Below, in pieces: positions 36,442-44,967 of a stretch of DNA of 64,000 nt. Position 1 is the first letter of the stretch. Each line of letters starts with the position of its first letter. The notes beneath the pieces are model-generated. The model saw nothing but the letters and a program-made list of their open reading frames with translations, made no database searches and was not told the origin of the DNA. Source of the stretch: Lichenicola cladoniae (GTDB lineage Bacteria; Pseudomonadota; Alphaproteobacteria; Acetobacterales; Acetobacteraceae). The DNA lies in contig NZ_CP053708.1 of assembly GCF_013201075.1 (NCBI RefSeq), positions 4,593,501-4,657,500 on the forward strand. The letters run 5' to 3'. The translations under genes were made by a program, and so were the position numbers.

Positions 36442-37548
36442 ATGAGCAACGACTCACGCATTATCCAGCCGACCCGTCGCAGCCTGTTGCGCGGCATGGG
36501 ACTCGGTGCCGCCGCCGTCGGTGGAGCGCAACTGGCACAGTTCGCGTTCGGCAGCACCGAAGCCCACGCGCAGACAAACACCAGGCCGGTAAAGCTCGCA
36601 GTGGTGGCGCAACAGATGTCCGCGCAATCGGATCAGCGCAGCTGGGCCGGGTTCCAGCAGTGGCTGAAGACTACCGGGCTCGACAAGAGCTGGGAGGTCA
36701 ACATGAGCGATGCCAAGGGCGATCCAGGCGCGCTTGTCAGCCAGATCGAGAATGCGATCACCGCGAAATCCGATGCGATCCTGGTGATGTATGGCACGCT
36801 GACCGCGGCACACAGCGCGCTCGATGATCTCGCCAAGTCGAAAATACCGTTCTTCAGCCTCGATAGCGGCTGGCAGTCGCCGGCGATCGCCGACATCACC
36901 AGCAACAACTGGGTGATGGGCGGCCAATACACGCAATACATGGTCGACCGGCTGCTCGGCGACGGCAAGCAGACAGCCAACATCTGCGCAGTGGTCGCCA
37001 ACTTCCATCACGGGACACGCAAGCGCGGCAAGGTGATGCGGGCGGTGCTCACCGAAAACGAGTGGATCACCCTCAAGGCCGATCGGGTCATCCAGTATTC
37101 GGCCTTCTACGAGACCACGCAGAACGTGGTGAATGACTGGCTCGCCCGTTATGGCAACGATCTCGACGCGATCTGGTGCCCTTGGGACGAACCCGGGATG
37201 GCGGCAGCGGAGGTCATCAAGTCCCGCAACATGCAGGACAAGGTGTTCGTCGTCTCTGCCGATGGACAGTCGACCGCGGTCGACCGGATGCGGGACCTGA
37301 GCTACCCGCTGAAGGCGACCACGGCCCAGGCCTTCGAGGTGTGGGGCGCCTATACCGGCTGGCTGATCAACGAGATCGTCGGCAAGGGCCGCCCGGCCAA
37401 GGAGGTGGTGCCGGTGCCGACCGTCGAGTTCCCGGCGCCGCTGCTCGTCAACGGCATCAACGTTCCGCCGGCCGGCAAGCCGACATACGAAGCGACCGAC
37501 CTGTACTACATCTATCGCGATCGGGCCCTCGCCGGAATGAAAGCCTGA
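36442..37548 (+). CDS. Tat-exported sugar ABC binding protein (CUT2 system 3)
   Basis: The 368-residue binding protein has a twin-arginine signal (TRRSLLRGMG at residues 11-20, cleavage near AHAQT), so it is exported folded, unlike the Sec-type binding proteins of systems 1 and 2. The mature protein is of the Peripla_BP_4 type (SDAILVMYGTLT, DAIWCPWDEPGMAAAEVI). It starts after GGAGG (36429-36433). It sits between the dehydrogenase complex and its ATPase, which makes it the uptake component for the locus substrate. Confidence 0.88.
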   Translation: MSNDSRIIQPTRRSLLRGMGLGAAAVGGAQLAQFAFGSTEAHAQTNTRPVKLAVVAQQMSAQSDQRSWAGFQQWLKTTGLDKSWEVNMSDAKGDPGALVSQIENAITAKSDAILVMYGTLTAAHSALDDLAKSKIPFFSLDSGWQSPAIADITSNNWVMGGQYTQYMVDRLLGDGKQTANICAVVANFHHGTRKRGKVMRAVLTENEWITLKADRVIQYSAFYETTQNVVNDWLARYGNDLDAIWCPWDEPGMAAAEVIKSRNMQDKVFVVSADGQSTAVDRMRDLSYPLKATTAQAFEVWGAYTGWLINEIVGKGRPAKEVVPVPTVEFPAPLLVNGINVPPAGKPTYEATDLYYIYRDRALAGMKA

Positions 37549-37553
37549 CCGCC

Positions 37554-39131
37554 ATGCCGGGCAGCACCGCCGCATCGTCCAGCCTGTCCGATCCCGGCGG
37601 GCTGGATACTGCGACAGCGCGGATCGCGGCAGGCGCGCCGCTGCTCCGGGTTCGTGGCGCCGGCAAGAGCTTTGCCGGAACCGCGGCGCTGACCGGCGTC
37701 GACCTCGATCTTCGGGCGGGCGAAATGCTCGCCCTGGTTGGAGCCAACGGCGCCGGCAAGTCGACGCTGGTGAAGATCATCTGCGGCGCGGTGATGCCGG
37801 ACGCGGGGACGCTGGAGGTCGGCGGACGCACCGTCCATCTCCGCACCGTCGCCGACGCGCTCGCCGCCGGCATCGCGGTCGCGCACCAGCAGGTCGCGAT
37901 CATTCGCCAGTTGACCGGCGCCGAGAACATCATGCTTGGCCGTGAGCCGTTGCACGGGGGCCTGATCGACAGGCGTGCGCTCACCGCCGCGGCGCAGGAA
38001 TTGGCGGATCGGTTCGATGTGCGGATCGACCTGTCGTGCGAGTGCGACACGTTGAGCCTCGGCGAGCTCAAGATCCTCGACATTCTCAAGGCCCTGGCCA
38101 CCACGCCGCGCATCCTGATCCTGGACGAACCCACCGCGTCGCTGACCCTGGCCGAAACGCAGCGCCTGTTCGCGTTCCTGGCCGACCTCAAGCAACGGGG
38201 TATCGGCATCCTGTTCATCTCGCATCACATGAACGAGGTGTTCGCGCAGTGCGATCGCGTGGTGGTGCTCAAGGACGGGCGAAAGGTCCATGACGGCGAT
38301 CTCGCCGACACGACCCTGCCGGCCGTGGTGCGTCTCATGGTCGGGCGGACGATCGAGGAAACGGACTGGACCAGTCATGCCGTCATCGGCAAAAGCGACG
38401 ACGACGTCATCTCGATCAGGGGCCTGCGCATCGGCCGGCTGGGGGTTCCGGACCTCACGGTGCGCCGGGGCGAAGTGGTCGGTGTCGCGGGGGTGCTCGG
38501 CGCGGGGCAGACCGAACTGCTGGAATGTCTTGCCGGCGCCGCCCGTCCGGTCGATCCGGGACAGGTACGGCTTGCCGATCTTGGCCGCCTGCCGCGCAAC
38601 GTCGCGGACGCGGTCGATCACGGCATCTACCTCGTTGCCGACGACAGGCTGCGCAAGGCGATCTTTCGCGGCCTGTCGGTCGAGGAGAACATACTTGCCG
38701 GCTCGCTCGCGCAGATCAGCCGCCATGGTTTCGTCCAGGGCCGGACTGCGATGGCAAGCGTCCGGACCATCATCGAGCGCCTGCGCGTCAAATGCAGTGG
38801 TCCGCACCAGGAGGTCCTGCAACTTTCCGGCGGCAACCAGCAGAAAGTGATTTTCGGTCGCTGGCTTGCGCGGATCGGTAGCGGCGCCACGCCACCGGTA
38901 CTGCTGCTGGACAATCCTACCGAGGGCGTCGATGTCGGCAGCAAGGCCGAGTTGTATGCCCTGATCAGCGACCTTGCGCGGCAGGGGGCCGCGATCCTGA
39001 TCGCCTCGGCCGAATTCTCGGAGCTCATCACGCTCTGCGACCGGGTCTACTGCATCACACATAGCCGGACCGCCGTCTGCGTCCCGCGCACCGAACTTTC
39101 CGAAGACCGGCTCCTGCTCGAGGTGAACTGA
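37554..39131 (+). CDS. Sugar ABC transporter ATPase, two NBDs (CUT2 system 3)
   Basis: The 525-residue ATPase starts at the ATG 37554, five bases after the binding-protein stop. NBD1 has Walker A GANGAGKST, signature-region LSLGELKILDILKAL (no canonical SGGQ) and Walker B ILILDEPTASL. NBD2 lacks the Walker A lysine (GVLGAGQTE), has LSGGNQQKV and ends LLLDNPTEGVDVG, with Asn in place of the catalytic Glu. It shares one base with the permease start. A 30-residue N-terminal extension precedes NBD1. Confidence 0.92.
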   Translation: MPGSTAASSSLSDPGGLDTATARIAAGAPLLRVRGAGKSFAGTAALTGVDLDLRAGEMLALVGANGAGKSTLVKIICGAVMPDAGTLEVGGRTVHLRTVADALAAGIAVAHQQVAIIRQLTGAENIMLGREPLHGGLIDRRALTAAAQELADRFDVRIDLSCECDTLSLGELKILDILKALATTPRILILDEPTASLTLAETQRLFAFLADLKQRGIGILFISHHMNEVFAQCDRVVVLKDGRKVHDGDLADTTLPAVVRLMVGRTIEETDWTSHAVIGKSDDDVISIRGLRIGRLGVPDLTVRRGEVVGVAGVLGAGQTELLECLAGAARPVDPGQVRLADLGRLPRNVADAVDHGIYLVADDRLRKAIFRGLSVEENILAGSLAQISRHGFVQGRTAMASVRTIIERLRVKCSGPHQEVLQLSGGNQQKVIFGRWLARIGSGATPPVLLLDNPTEGVDVGSKAELYALISDLARQGAAILIASAEFSELITLCDRVYCITHSRTAVCVPRTELSEDRLLLEVN

Positions 39132-40114
39132 TGTCCGTCACTACGTCGGCGCCCACCCGTCGCCCTATCGATACCGGCGCGCTGGCAGCCCGCTACGGTA
39201 CGGTTGCTGCGGCTGTGCTCATTTTCGTGGTGTTCGCGCTTTCCAGCAGCCAGTTCACCTCGGCCGCCAACATCAGCAATATCCTGGTGCAGATCTCGGT
39301 GCTGATGGTGATCTCGTCAGGTGTCACCGTCGCCGTGGCGAGCGGCGAGTTCGATCTGTCCGTCGGTCAGATCGCCGGATTGTCGGGCGTGCTGGTCGCC
39401 GGGTTGATGGCATGGTCCAAGCTTCCGATCCCGCTTGCCATCGTCCTGGCGGTGCTGGCGGGCGTTCTGCTTGGCGCACTCAGCGGAGTCCTGGTCACCA
39501 GGCTGCGTATTCCCTCGCTGATCGCCACGCTGGCGATGGGACCGATCGCACTCGGCCTGAACTACGCCTATGACGGCGGAGACTCGATCTACACGCAGTT
39601 CCCGAAGCCGTTCTATGTGATCGCGACCGGGCGAGTGTTCGGCGTCATACCGGTGCCGATCATCATCGCCTTCGTGGTGGTGACCGCCTTCTACGTCCTG
39701 ATCAACAAGACCCGTCTCGGGCGGGCCCTGGTCGCCACCGGATCCAACCTGCAGGCAGCCCGGCTTTCGGGGATCAACGTCAACCGGTGCCGGATGCTGG
39801 CGCTGACCTTGTCGGCACTCGGTGCGGCGATGGGCGGCATCATGCTCACCGCCCGGCTCGGAACCGGTCAGCCCGGCGCGGGCGAACCGTATCTGATGGA
39901 CAGCCTGACCGCGGTATTCCTCGGCATGACCGCGTTCAAGCCGGGCCGTGCCACGGTGCAGGGCACGCTGGTCGGCGTCGTCATTATCGGCATGCTCGAT
40001 AACGGGCTCAATCTCCTGGGCGCGCCGTTCTACCTGCAGAACGAGGTGCGAGGCGTGGTGATGATCGCCGCCGTCAGCCTCGCCGTGCTTCGCGGCGAAA
40101 TACGTTTCTTCTGA
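39131..40114 (+). CDS. Sugar ABC transporter permease (CUT2 system 3)
   Basis: This is a single BPD_transp_2 permease of 327 residues with VTVAVASGEFDLSVGQIAGL near residue 68 and VFLGMTAFKPGRATVQGTLV near 260. Unlike systems 1 and 2 there is only one permease gene, so it should act as a homodimer. The start is the ATG formed by TGATG across the ATPase stop. It is followed 13 bases later by an SDR gene in the same direction. Confidence 0.92.
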   Translation: MSVTTSAPTRRPIDTGALAARYGTVAAAVLIFVVFALSSSQFTSAANISNILVQISVLMVISSGVTVAVASGEFDLSVGQIAGLSGVLVAGLMAWSKLPIPLAIVLAVLAGVLLGALSGVLVTRLRIPSLIATLAMGPIALGLNYAYDGGDSIYTQFPKPFYVIATGRVFGVIPVPIIIAFVVVTAFYVLINKTRLGRALVATGSNLQAARLSGINVNRCRMLALTLSALGAAMGGIMLTARLGTGQPGAGEPYLMDSLTAVFLGMTAFKPGRATVQGTLVGVVIIGMLDNGLNLLGAPFYLQNEVRGVVMIAAVSLAVLRGEIRFF

Positions 40115-40127
40115 AGGAGGACCAGAC

Positions 40128-40889
40128 ATGGCAAAACCGGCAAACGGTCGCACTGCCCTCGTAACCGGCGCCAGTCGCGGTATCGGCCGGGCGATCGCGC
40201 TCGGGCTCGCCGGCGACGGGTTCGACATCGTGCTGAACGATATCGAACGGCAGCGGGACGAACTCGAAGCCGTCGCGGGCGAGATCGCCCGGATCGGACG
40301 GCGTGCCATCCCGTTATTCGCCGATGTCGGGAATCGCGACCAGGTGCGGGCGATGGTTGCAACCGGACTTGCGCAGGCCGGGCGGATCGACGTCGTCGTC
40401 AACAATGCCGGCATCCTGATCCCGAACCTGGTGGAAAACCTCCTCGAGCAGGAATGGGATGCGGTGATGGACATCAACGCGAAGGGCACATTCCTGGTCG
40501 TTCAGGCTGTGTTGCCGCACATGCGCGAACGTGGTTACGGGCGTATCGTCAACATCGCCTCGATCGGCGGCAAGCATGGTGCGCCGGAGCAGGCGCATTA
40601 CTCGGCCAGCAAGGCGGCGGTCATGGGTTTCACCCGGGTGCTCGCGCAGGAAGTCGGACAGTTCGGCATTACCGCGAACTGCGTCTGCCCCGGCATCATC
40701 GTCACCGACATGGGCCGCACCAACCTGTCCGAGCAGGCCAGCATCGATAAATGGGTCGGCATCACGGCGTTGCGTCGCCTGGGCCAGCCCGAGGATGTCG
40801 TGGGGCCAGCCTGCTTCCTGGCTTCCGATGCGTCGGCCTTTGTCACCGGCCAGTCCCTCAACGTGTGCGGCGGTATTACCCTGAGCTGA
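40128..40889 (+). CDS. SDR family dehydrogenase (polyol/ketose type, locus 3)
   Basis: This 253-residue classical SDR has VTGASRGIGRAIALGL at the N-terminus, VVNNAGIL near residue 88 and the catalytic tetrad with YSASK near 157. GGAGG lies about nine bases before the ATG at 40128. By position at the end of a sugar-import and kinase operon it probably oxidises a polyol or interconverts a ketose. FabG-like annotation would be the default, but the context argues for carbohydrate metabolism. Confidence 0.87.
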   Translation: MAKPANGRTALVTGASRGIGRAIALGLAGDGFDIVLNDIERQRDELEAVAGEIARIGRRAIPLFADVGNRDQVRAMVATGLAQAGRIDVVVNNAGILIPNLVENLLEQEWDAVMDINAKGTFLVVQAVLPHMRERGYGRIVNIASIGGKHGAPEQAHYSASKAAVMGFTRVLAQEVGQFGITANCVCPGIIVTDMGRTNLSEQASIDKWVGITALRRLGQPEDVVGPACFLASDASAFVTGQSLNVCGGITLS

Positions 40890-40924
40890 ACCGGCAGCTT
40901 TGGTCTTCGGGAAAGTCGACGACA

Positions 40925-41698
40925 ATGTACATGCGGAAATTGCGTCTCGATGGCCGGGTCGCGGTGGTCACAGGTGGAGCCGGCGGTATCGGGCTCGCCT
41001 GCGTACACGCCCTGGCCGAAGCGGGTGCGCATGTCGTCATCGCCGATCTCGACATGACCCAGGCCGAAGCCGGGGCGCAGGCTGTCAAGGAAGCCGGCGG
41101 TCAGGCAAGCGTCGTCGCGCTGGACGTCACCAGAACGACAAGCGTCAAAGAGGCCGCTCAGGCTGTGCTCGCAAGGCTGGGCAAGGTCGATATCCTCGTC
41201 TGCAACGCCGGGATCGTCGTCTCCGAGATCAAGGCGGAAGACCTCGATGACGAGGTCTGGAACCGGCATATCGACATCAACCTGGGCGGCGTTTTTCGCT
41301 GCTGCCGCGAATTCGGCCGCAGCATGCTTCAGCAGCAACGGGGCTCGATCATCAATATCGGGTCGATGGCAGGATCCATCGTCGTCAGGCCGCAGGAACA
41401 GGCGGCCTACAACGCCTCGAAAGCCGGGGTTCATCAACTCACCCGGTCGCTGGCCGCGGAGTGGGCGATGCGCGGCGTTCGCGTGAACGCCGTCGCACCG
41501 ACGTACATCGAAACGCCACTGACGCGTTTCGGAATGGCCAAGCCGGCGCTCTATGATCAATGGCTGGCGCACACTCCAATGAACCGGGTGGGACAACCAG
41601 ACGAGATCGCCTCGGTGGTCCACTTCCTGGCATCGGATGCCGCAAGCCTGATGACCGGCAGCATCGTGTATGCGGATGGCGGCTACACCGTCTGGTAG
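40925..41698 (+). CDS. SDR family dehydrogenase (second, locus 3)
   Basis: This 257-residue SDR has VVTGGAGGIGLACVHAL near residue 15, LVCNAGIVVSE near 95, INIGSMAG near 147 and YNASKAG near 163. The residues VNAVAPTYIETPLTRFG and the polyol-dehydrogenase-like N-terminus suggest a sugar alcohol or sugar substrate. It starts 35 bases after the preceding SDR and completes the operon; the ATG at 40931 is an alternative start. The presence of two SDRs implies two redox steps, or two stereoisomers. Confidence 0.86.
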   Translation: MYMRKLRLDGRVAVVTGGAGGIGLACVHALAEAGAHVVIADLDMTQAEAGAQAVKEAGGQASVVALDVTRTTSVKEAAQAVLARLGKVDILVCNAGIVVSEIKAEDLDDEVWNRHIDINLGGVFRCCREFGRSMLQQQRGSIINIGSMAGSIVVRPQEQAAYNASKAGVHQLTRSLAAEWAMRGVRVNAVAPTYIETPLTRFGMAKPALYDQWLAHTPMNRVGQPDEIASVVHFLASDAASLMTGSIVYADGGYTVW

Positions 41699-41714
41699 CC
41701 GACGGTATCCACGT

Positions 41715-42029
41715 TCACGCCTGGTCGGAGAACCACCCGGCGTACGGGGTGTTGCGGGCCATGTGCCGGTTATAGTCGGGCGCGCCGTCGGTCCACCACA
41801 CGGGACCACGTTCGCCCAGCGCTTGCTTTGCGGCATCCACACGCGCCCGGGCCGTTTCCCGCGCTGCCTTGTCATCCTGGCGCATCGCGGTCTGCTTGGC
41901 GCGGCGTGCGGACATGAGTTCGTGGGTGAGGCTGGCCCGGGTATCGTCGTCGAGGCCGGGGTTGGTGCAGCGCCACAACCGGCCGCGCACGACGAAGTAT
42001 CGCCCGTCCGGCGTGACCGGGTAGCGCAT
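41715..42029 (-). CDS. Small conserved hypothetical protein
   Basis: The 104-residue protein starts MRYPVTPDGRYFVVRGRLWR, includes RCTNPGLDDDTRASLTHELM and ends near YNRHMARNTPYAGWFSDQA. I recognise the pattern as a small protein found in several alphaproteobacteria, but I know no function. The middle is strongly charged and helical. The ATG at 42029 begins 10 bases after the rsmD stop, so it is the last gene of that transcript. The frame is open further upstream, inside rsmD, and those residues are ignored. Confidence 0.65.
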   Translation of the reverse strand: MRYPVTPDGRYFVVRGRLWRCTNPGLDDDTRASLTHELMSARRAKQTAMRQDDKAARETARARVDAAKQALGERGPVWWTDGAPDYNRHMARNTPYAGWFSDQA

Positions 42030-42039
42030 GGCGGCAGGA

Positions 42040-42594
42040 TCAGCCGGCACGCCAGATGCAGAGCCGCGCGGCGCCATGCCGCCGCTCCGCCAGCATCTCG
42101 ATGCCGGTCGGCGCGGGCTCGTCGGCGCCGACCTCGGCAACGATCAGCGCTTCCGGCCCGATCCAGCCTTTCGCCGTCAGAGCCGCCAGGGAGGGTGCGA
42201 CCAGGTTGCCGCCATAGGGCGGGTCCAGGAACACCAGCCCGGCGGCGCCCCAGCCGTCGCGCGCGGCGGACGGGCGGGTCGCGTCGCCCGGCACCACAAG
42301 GCACTGGGCCTCCACGCCGCAGGTGGCGACGTTGGCGCGCACGCAGGCCAGCGCGAACCGGTCCCGCTCGATGAAGGTGGCGCGGGTGGCGCCGCGCGAC
42401 AGCGCTTCCAGGCCGAACGCCCCGGTTCCGGCGAACGCGTCGAGCACCGGGCCGTCCAACGCATCCTCGGCCCACTCGGCGTGGCGCAGCATGTCGAACA
42501 GCGCCTGCCGCACGCGGTCCGCGGTCGGGCGCGTCGCGTCTCCCTCCGGCATGGAAAGGCTGCGACCGCGCAGGCTGCCGGCAACGATGCGCAT
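42040..42594 (-). CDS. rsmD: 16S rRNA (guanine966-N2)-methyltransferase RsmD
   Basis: RsmD uses S-adenosylmethionine to methylate G966 of 16S rRNA. The 184-residue protein begins MRIVAGSLRGRSLSMPEG, has PTADRVRQALFDML near residue 26, a SAM-binding segment LDAFAGTGAFGLEALSRGA near 50-68 and the catalytic DPPY in FLDPPYGGN near 129. It lies 10 bases after the pseudouridine synthase gene, a pairing of two ribosomal RNA modifiers that is common in alphaproteobacteria. Confidence 0.93.
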   Translation of the reverse strand: MRIVAGSLRGRSLSMPEGDATRPTADRVRQALFDMLRHAEWAEDALDGPVLDAFAGTGAFGLEALSRGATRATFIERDRFALACVRANVATCGVEAQCLVVPGDATRPSAARDGWGAAGLVFLDPPYGGNLVAPSLAALTAKGWIGPEALIVAEVGADEPAPTGIEMLAERRHGAARLCIWRAG

Positions 42595-42604
42595 GGGCGG
42601 CCTC

Positions 42605-43408
42605 TCAGATCTTCGGGATCTGTTCGCGCAGGACCTTGCCGGTGACTTCCTCGAGCTCAGACTTGGCCAGCGTACTGAGCTGGAACGGGCCGTAGGAGGT
42701 CCGGATCAGCCGGCTCACATGGAAGCCCAGGCTGATCATCACGCGGCGGATCTCGCGGTTGCGGCCCTCGCGCAGCGCGATCGTCAGCCACGCATTATCG
42801 CCCTTCTGGCTGTCCAGCCCCGCCTCGATCGGGCCGTACTGGACGCCTTCCACCACCGGACCGTCGGCCAGGGCGGCCAGCTGGCGCTCGTCCACCTGGC
42901 CGAACACGCGCACCCGGTAGCGGCGGATCCAGCCGTTCGAGGGCAGTTCGAGCTGGCGGGCCAGTGCGCCGTCGTTGGTCAGCAGCAGCAGCCCCTCGCT
43001 GTTGAGGTCGAGCCGGCCGACCGACACCACGCGCGGCAGCCCCGGCGGCAGGGCGGCGAACACGGTCGGACGACCCTCGGGGTCCTTGTGCGTCGTCACC
43101 AGCCCGTCCGGCTTGTGGTAGCGCCACAGCCGGGTGCGGTCCGGCTGGTCGATCACCTTGCCGGACACCTGCACCATGTCGCCCGGCTGCACGAAGGTCG
43201 CCGGATGGGTGATGACCCGGTTGTTCATCCTGACCTTGCCCTCGGTCAGCAGCTTCTCGGCATCGCGACGGCTGGCGACACCGGCCCGCGCCAGCCACTT
43301 GGCGATGCGCTCGCCGCGGCCGGGAGCCTCTACCTCGGAAGCGTCGGGCGCCTGCACGACGACGTCGTCATCATGGTCGTCATCGCCGGGCGGAATCGTG
43401 TCGGTCAT
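42605..43408 (-). CDS. rluB: RsuA/RluB-family ribosomal pseudouridine synthase
   Basis: The 267-residue protein has an acidic N-terminal tail, an S4 RNA-binding domain (RIAKWLARAGVASRRDAEKL near residue 33) and the catalytic GRLDLNSEGLLLLTNDG near 128. KGDNAWLTIALREGRNREIR completes the RsuA-type pattern. RluB (23S U2605) is the more likely family member, though RsuA-like specificity cannot be excluded. It ends before the glutamine amidotransferase gene by 3 bases of spacing in transcript order, so the four genes from 44143 to 41715 may form one operon. Confidence 0.88.
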   Translation of the reverse strand: MTDTIPPGDDDHDDDVVVQAPDASEVEAPGRGERIAKWLARAGVASRRDAEKLLTEGKVRMNNRVITHPATFVQPGDMVQVSGKVIDQPDRTRLWRYHKPDGLVTTHKDPEGRPTVFAALPPGLPRVVSVGRLDLNSEGLLLLTNDGALARQLELPSNGWIRRYRVRVFGQVDERQLAALADGPVVEGVQYGPIEAGLDSQKGDNAWLTIALREGRNREIRRVMISLGFHVSRLIRTSYGPFQLSTLAKSELEEVTGKVLREQIPKI

Positions 43409-43411
43409 GTT

Positions 43412-44143
43412 CTAGCCCAATGCCGCGGAAACCAGCGCCTCGAACACCCGGCGGTCGCCGGGGTCGATGCCGAACTCGGGATGCCATTGCAGCCCGAGGC
43501 AGAAACGGCGGGCTGGATCCTCGATGCCCTCGATGACCCCGTCCTCGGCCATCGCATTGACGCGGCCGCGGCCCGGATCGCGCACCGCCTGATGGTGCGA
43601 CGAGTTCACCTGCATCTCGCCGGTGCCGACGATGCGCGCCAGCAGCGTGCCGGGCTCGATCCGCACCGGATGGCCGGCCTCGTGTCGCGGGTTGGGTTGT
43701 TCGTGCGCCAAAGCGCCTTCGATGCTGTCGGGGATGTGCTGGATCAGCGAGCCACCGAGCGCCACGGCGAGCAATTGCTGGCCGCCGCAGATACCCAGGA
43801 TCGGCATGTCCCGCTCCAGCGCGCCCTGCAGCAGGGCCAGTTCGGCGGCGGTACGGCCCTGTTTCAGGATCACGGTCTCATGCCGGTCGCCATCGCCGTA
43901 CAGGCCGGGATCGACGTCGAACGCGCCGCCGGTGACCACCAGGGCATCGATCGTATCGAGGATCTGCGCGGTGAGGCTGGCATCGTGCGGCAGCGCCATC
44001 GGCAGGCCGCCGGCCTCGATTAGGCTGCTCATGTAGTTCTCACGCAGCGCATACCAGGGATAGAGCGAGTAGGCTGGGCTTTCCGAAGTGCCAGCCCTCT
44101 CGCTATCGAGGGTGACGCCGATGACGGGACGGGTTCGTTTCAT
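43412..44143 (-). CDS. Class I glutamine amidotransferase, PuuD/YvdE type
   Basis: The 243-residue protein resembles gamma-glutamyl-GABA hydrolases. The nucleophile elbow is PILGICGGQQLLAVALGG (Cys near residue 118), with the catalytic His-Glu in GLQWHPEF near 220. PuuD-like proteins hydrolyse gamma-glutamyl amides such as gamma-glutamyl-GABA in putrescine degradation, but no other puu genes are present here, so the substrate is uncertain. It is divergent from tadA. Confidence 0.85.
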   Translation of the reverse strand: MKRTRPVIGVTLDSERAGTSESPAYSLYPWYALRENYMSSLIEAGGLPMALPHDASLTAQILDTIDALVVTGGAFDVDPGLYGDGDRHETVILKQGRTAAELALLQGALERDMPILGICGGQQLLAVALGGSLIQHIPDSIEGALAHEQPNPRHEAGHPVRIEPGTLLARIVGTGEMQVNSSHHQAVRDPGRGRVNAMAEDGVIEGIEDPARRFCLGLQWHPEFGIDPGDRRVFEALVSAALG

Positions 44144-44195
44144 TCGCCCTGGTTAAAGCAATATCGTCCTCTAAGGAATTCTCCGGGAGTGGGTC

Positions 44196-44666
44196 ATGAC
44201 GCCGGACGATGACACGGGAAGCCTGACGCCGATGCAGTCGGCACTGCAGCAGGCCCGTGCGGCTGCCGATCGTGGCGAGGTCCCGGTCGGTGCGCTGGTG
44301 CTGGCACCGGACGGCACTGTTCTGGCCGAGGCCGGCAACGAGGTCGAGGCGCGTGGCGATGCGTCCGCCCATGCCGAGATGCTGGTCATGCGCGCCGCCG
44401 CCGCCCGGCTCGGCCAGACCAGGCTCGAGGGCTGCACCCTGGTCGCAACCCTCGAACCCTGCCCGATGTGCGCCGCCGCCGCCTCGCATTTCCGGGTGGC
44501 GCAGGTCATGTTCGGCGCCTACGACCCCAAGGGCGGCGGCATCGAGCACGGCCCGCGTCTGTACGAACAACCCGGCTGCCTGCACCGCCCGCACACCATC
44601 GGCGGCATCCACGAACGGGAAGCCGCCAGCCTCCTCCGCCATTTCTTCCAGGCGCTCCGCAGCTAG
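44196..44666 (+). CDS. tadA: tRNA-specific adenosine deaminase TadA
   Basis: TadA deaminates the wobble adenosine of tRNA-Arg(ACG) to inosine. The 156-residue protein has the zinc-ligand and proton-shuttle motif HAE at residues 59-61 and PCPMC with Cys89 and Cys92, both in proper order and spacing for the family. The ATG at 44196 follows GGGAG. Its neighbour set (rsmD, rluB) is also RNA modification. A structured repeat element begins 19 bases after the stop. Confidence 0.93.
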   Translation: MTPDDDTGSLTPMQSALQQARAAADRGEVPVGALVLAPDGTVLAEAGNEVEARGDASAHAEMLVMRAAAARLGQTRLEGCTLVATLEPCPMCAAAASHFRVAQVMFGAYDPKGGGIEHGPRLYEQPGCLHRPHTIGGIHEREAASLLRHFFQALRS

Positions 44667-44684
44667 TTCTTCCGCGATCATCCA

Positions 44685-44842
44685 GGATCGAGAGGGAATG
44701 CGCTGTGCCGGGTGAGAGCTCCCGCTTCGGGAGCGCCCGTCGTGGGTGTCGGGAACCGGCGCGGAGCGGCCTCCTGGCCGTGAGCACTGGAAGCGCAGGC
44801 AGCCGCGTCGGATCGCCGGCACGGCGCATTCCCGTTTGATCC
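44685..44842 (+). repeat. Structured dispersed repeat element, copy 1
   Basis: This element of about 158 bp is bounded by imperfect inverted arms of about 27 bp (GGATCGAGAGGGAATGCGC on the left pairs with the complement on the right, GCGCATTCCCGTTTGATCC). Inside are a GCTCCCG/CGGGAGC hairpin (about 44717-44733) and CGGCC-TCCT-GGCCG (44767-44780). The core is nearly identical to the second copy at 61152-61312, while the terminal arms differ but remain self-complementary. It fills most of the 301-base gap between tadA and the Do-protease gene. Confidence 0.82.
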
Positions 44843-44967
44843 CTTACGGAGGTTTCATCGGGGGGAAGGGCTGGCGCACAGCGTCCCGGCGCATTGTCTG
44901 TTGCAGTGTCGGAATTGGTCCCAGCACCGTTACTGATTGCACGGGCCCCAGAAACAGCAGGAACTCC

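Noticed and set aside
44697-44838. Short similar peptides encoded in both repeat copies (Arg/Ser/Gly-rich)
   Set aside because: No start with ribosome site, and stem changes are compensatory at the nucleotide level rather than synonymous, so structure rather than peptide is conserved.
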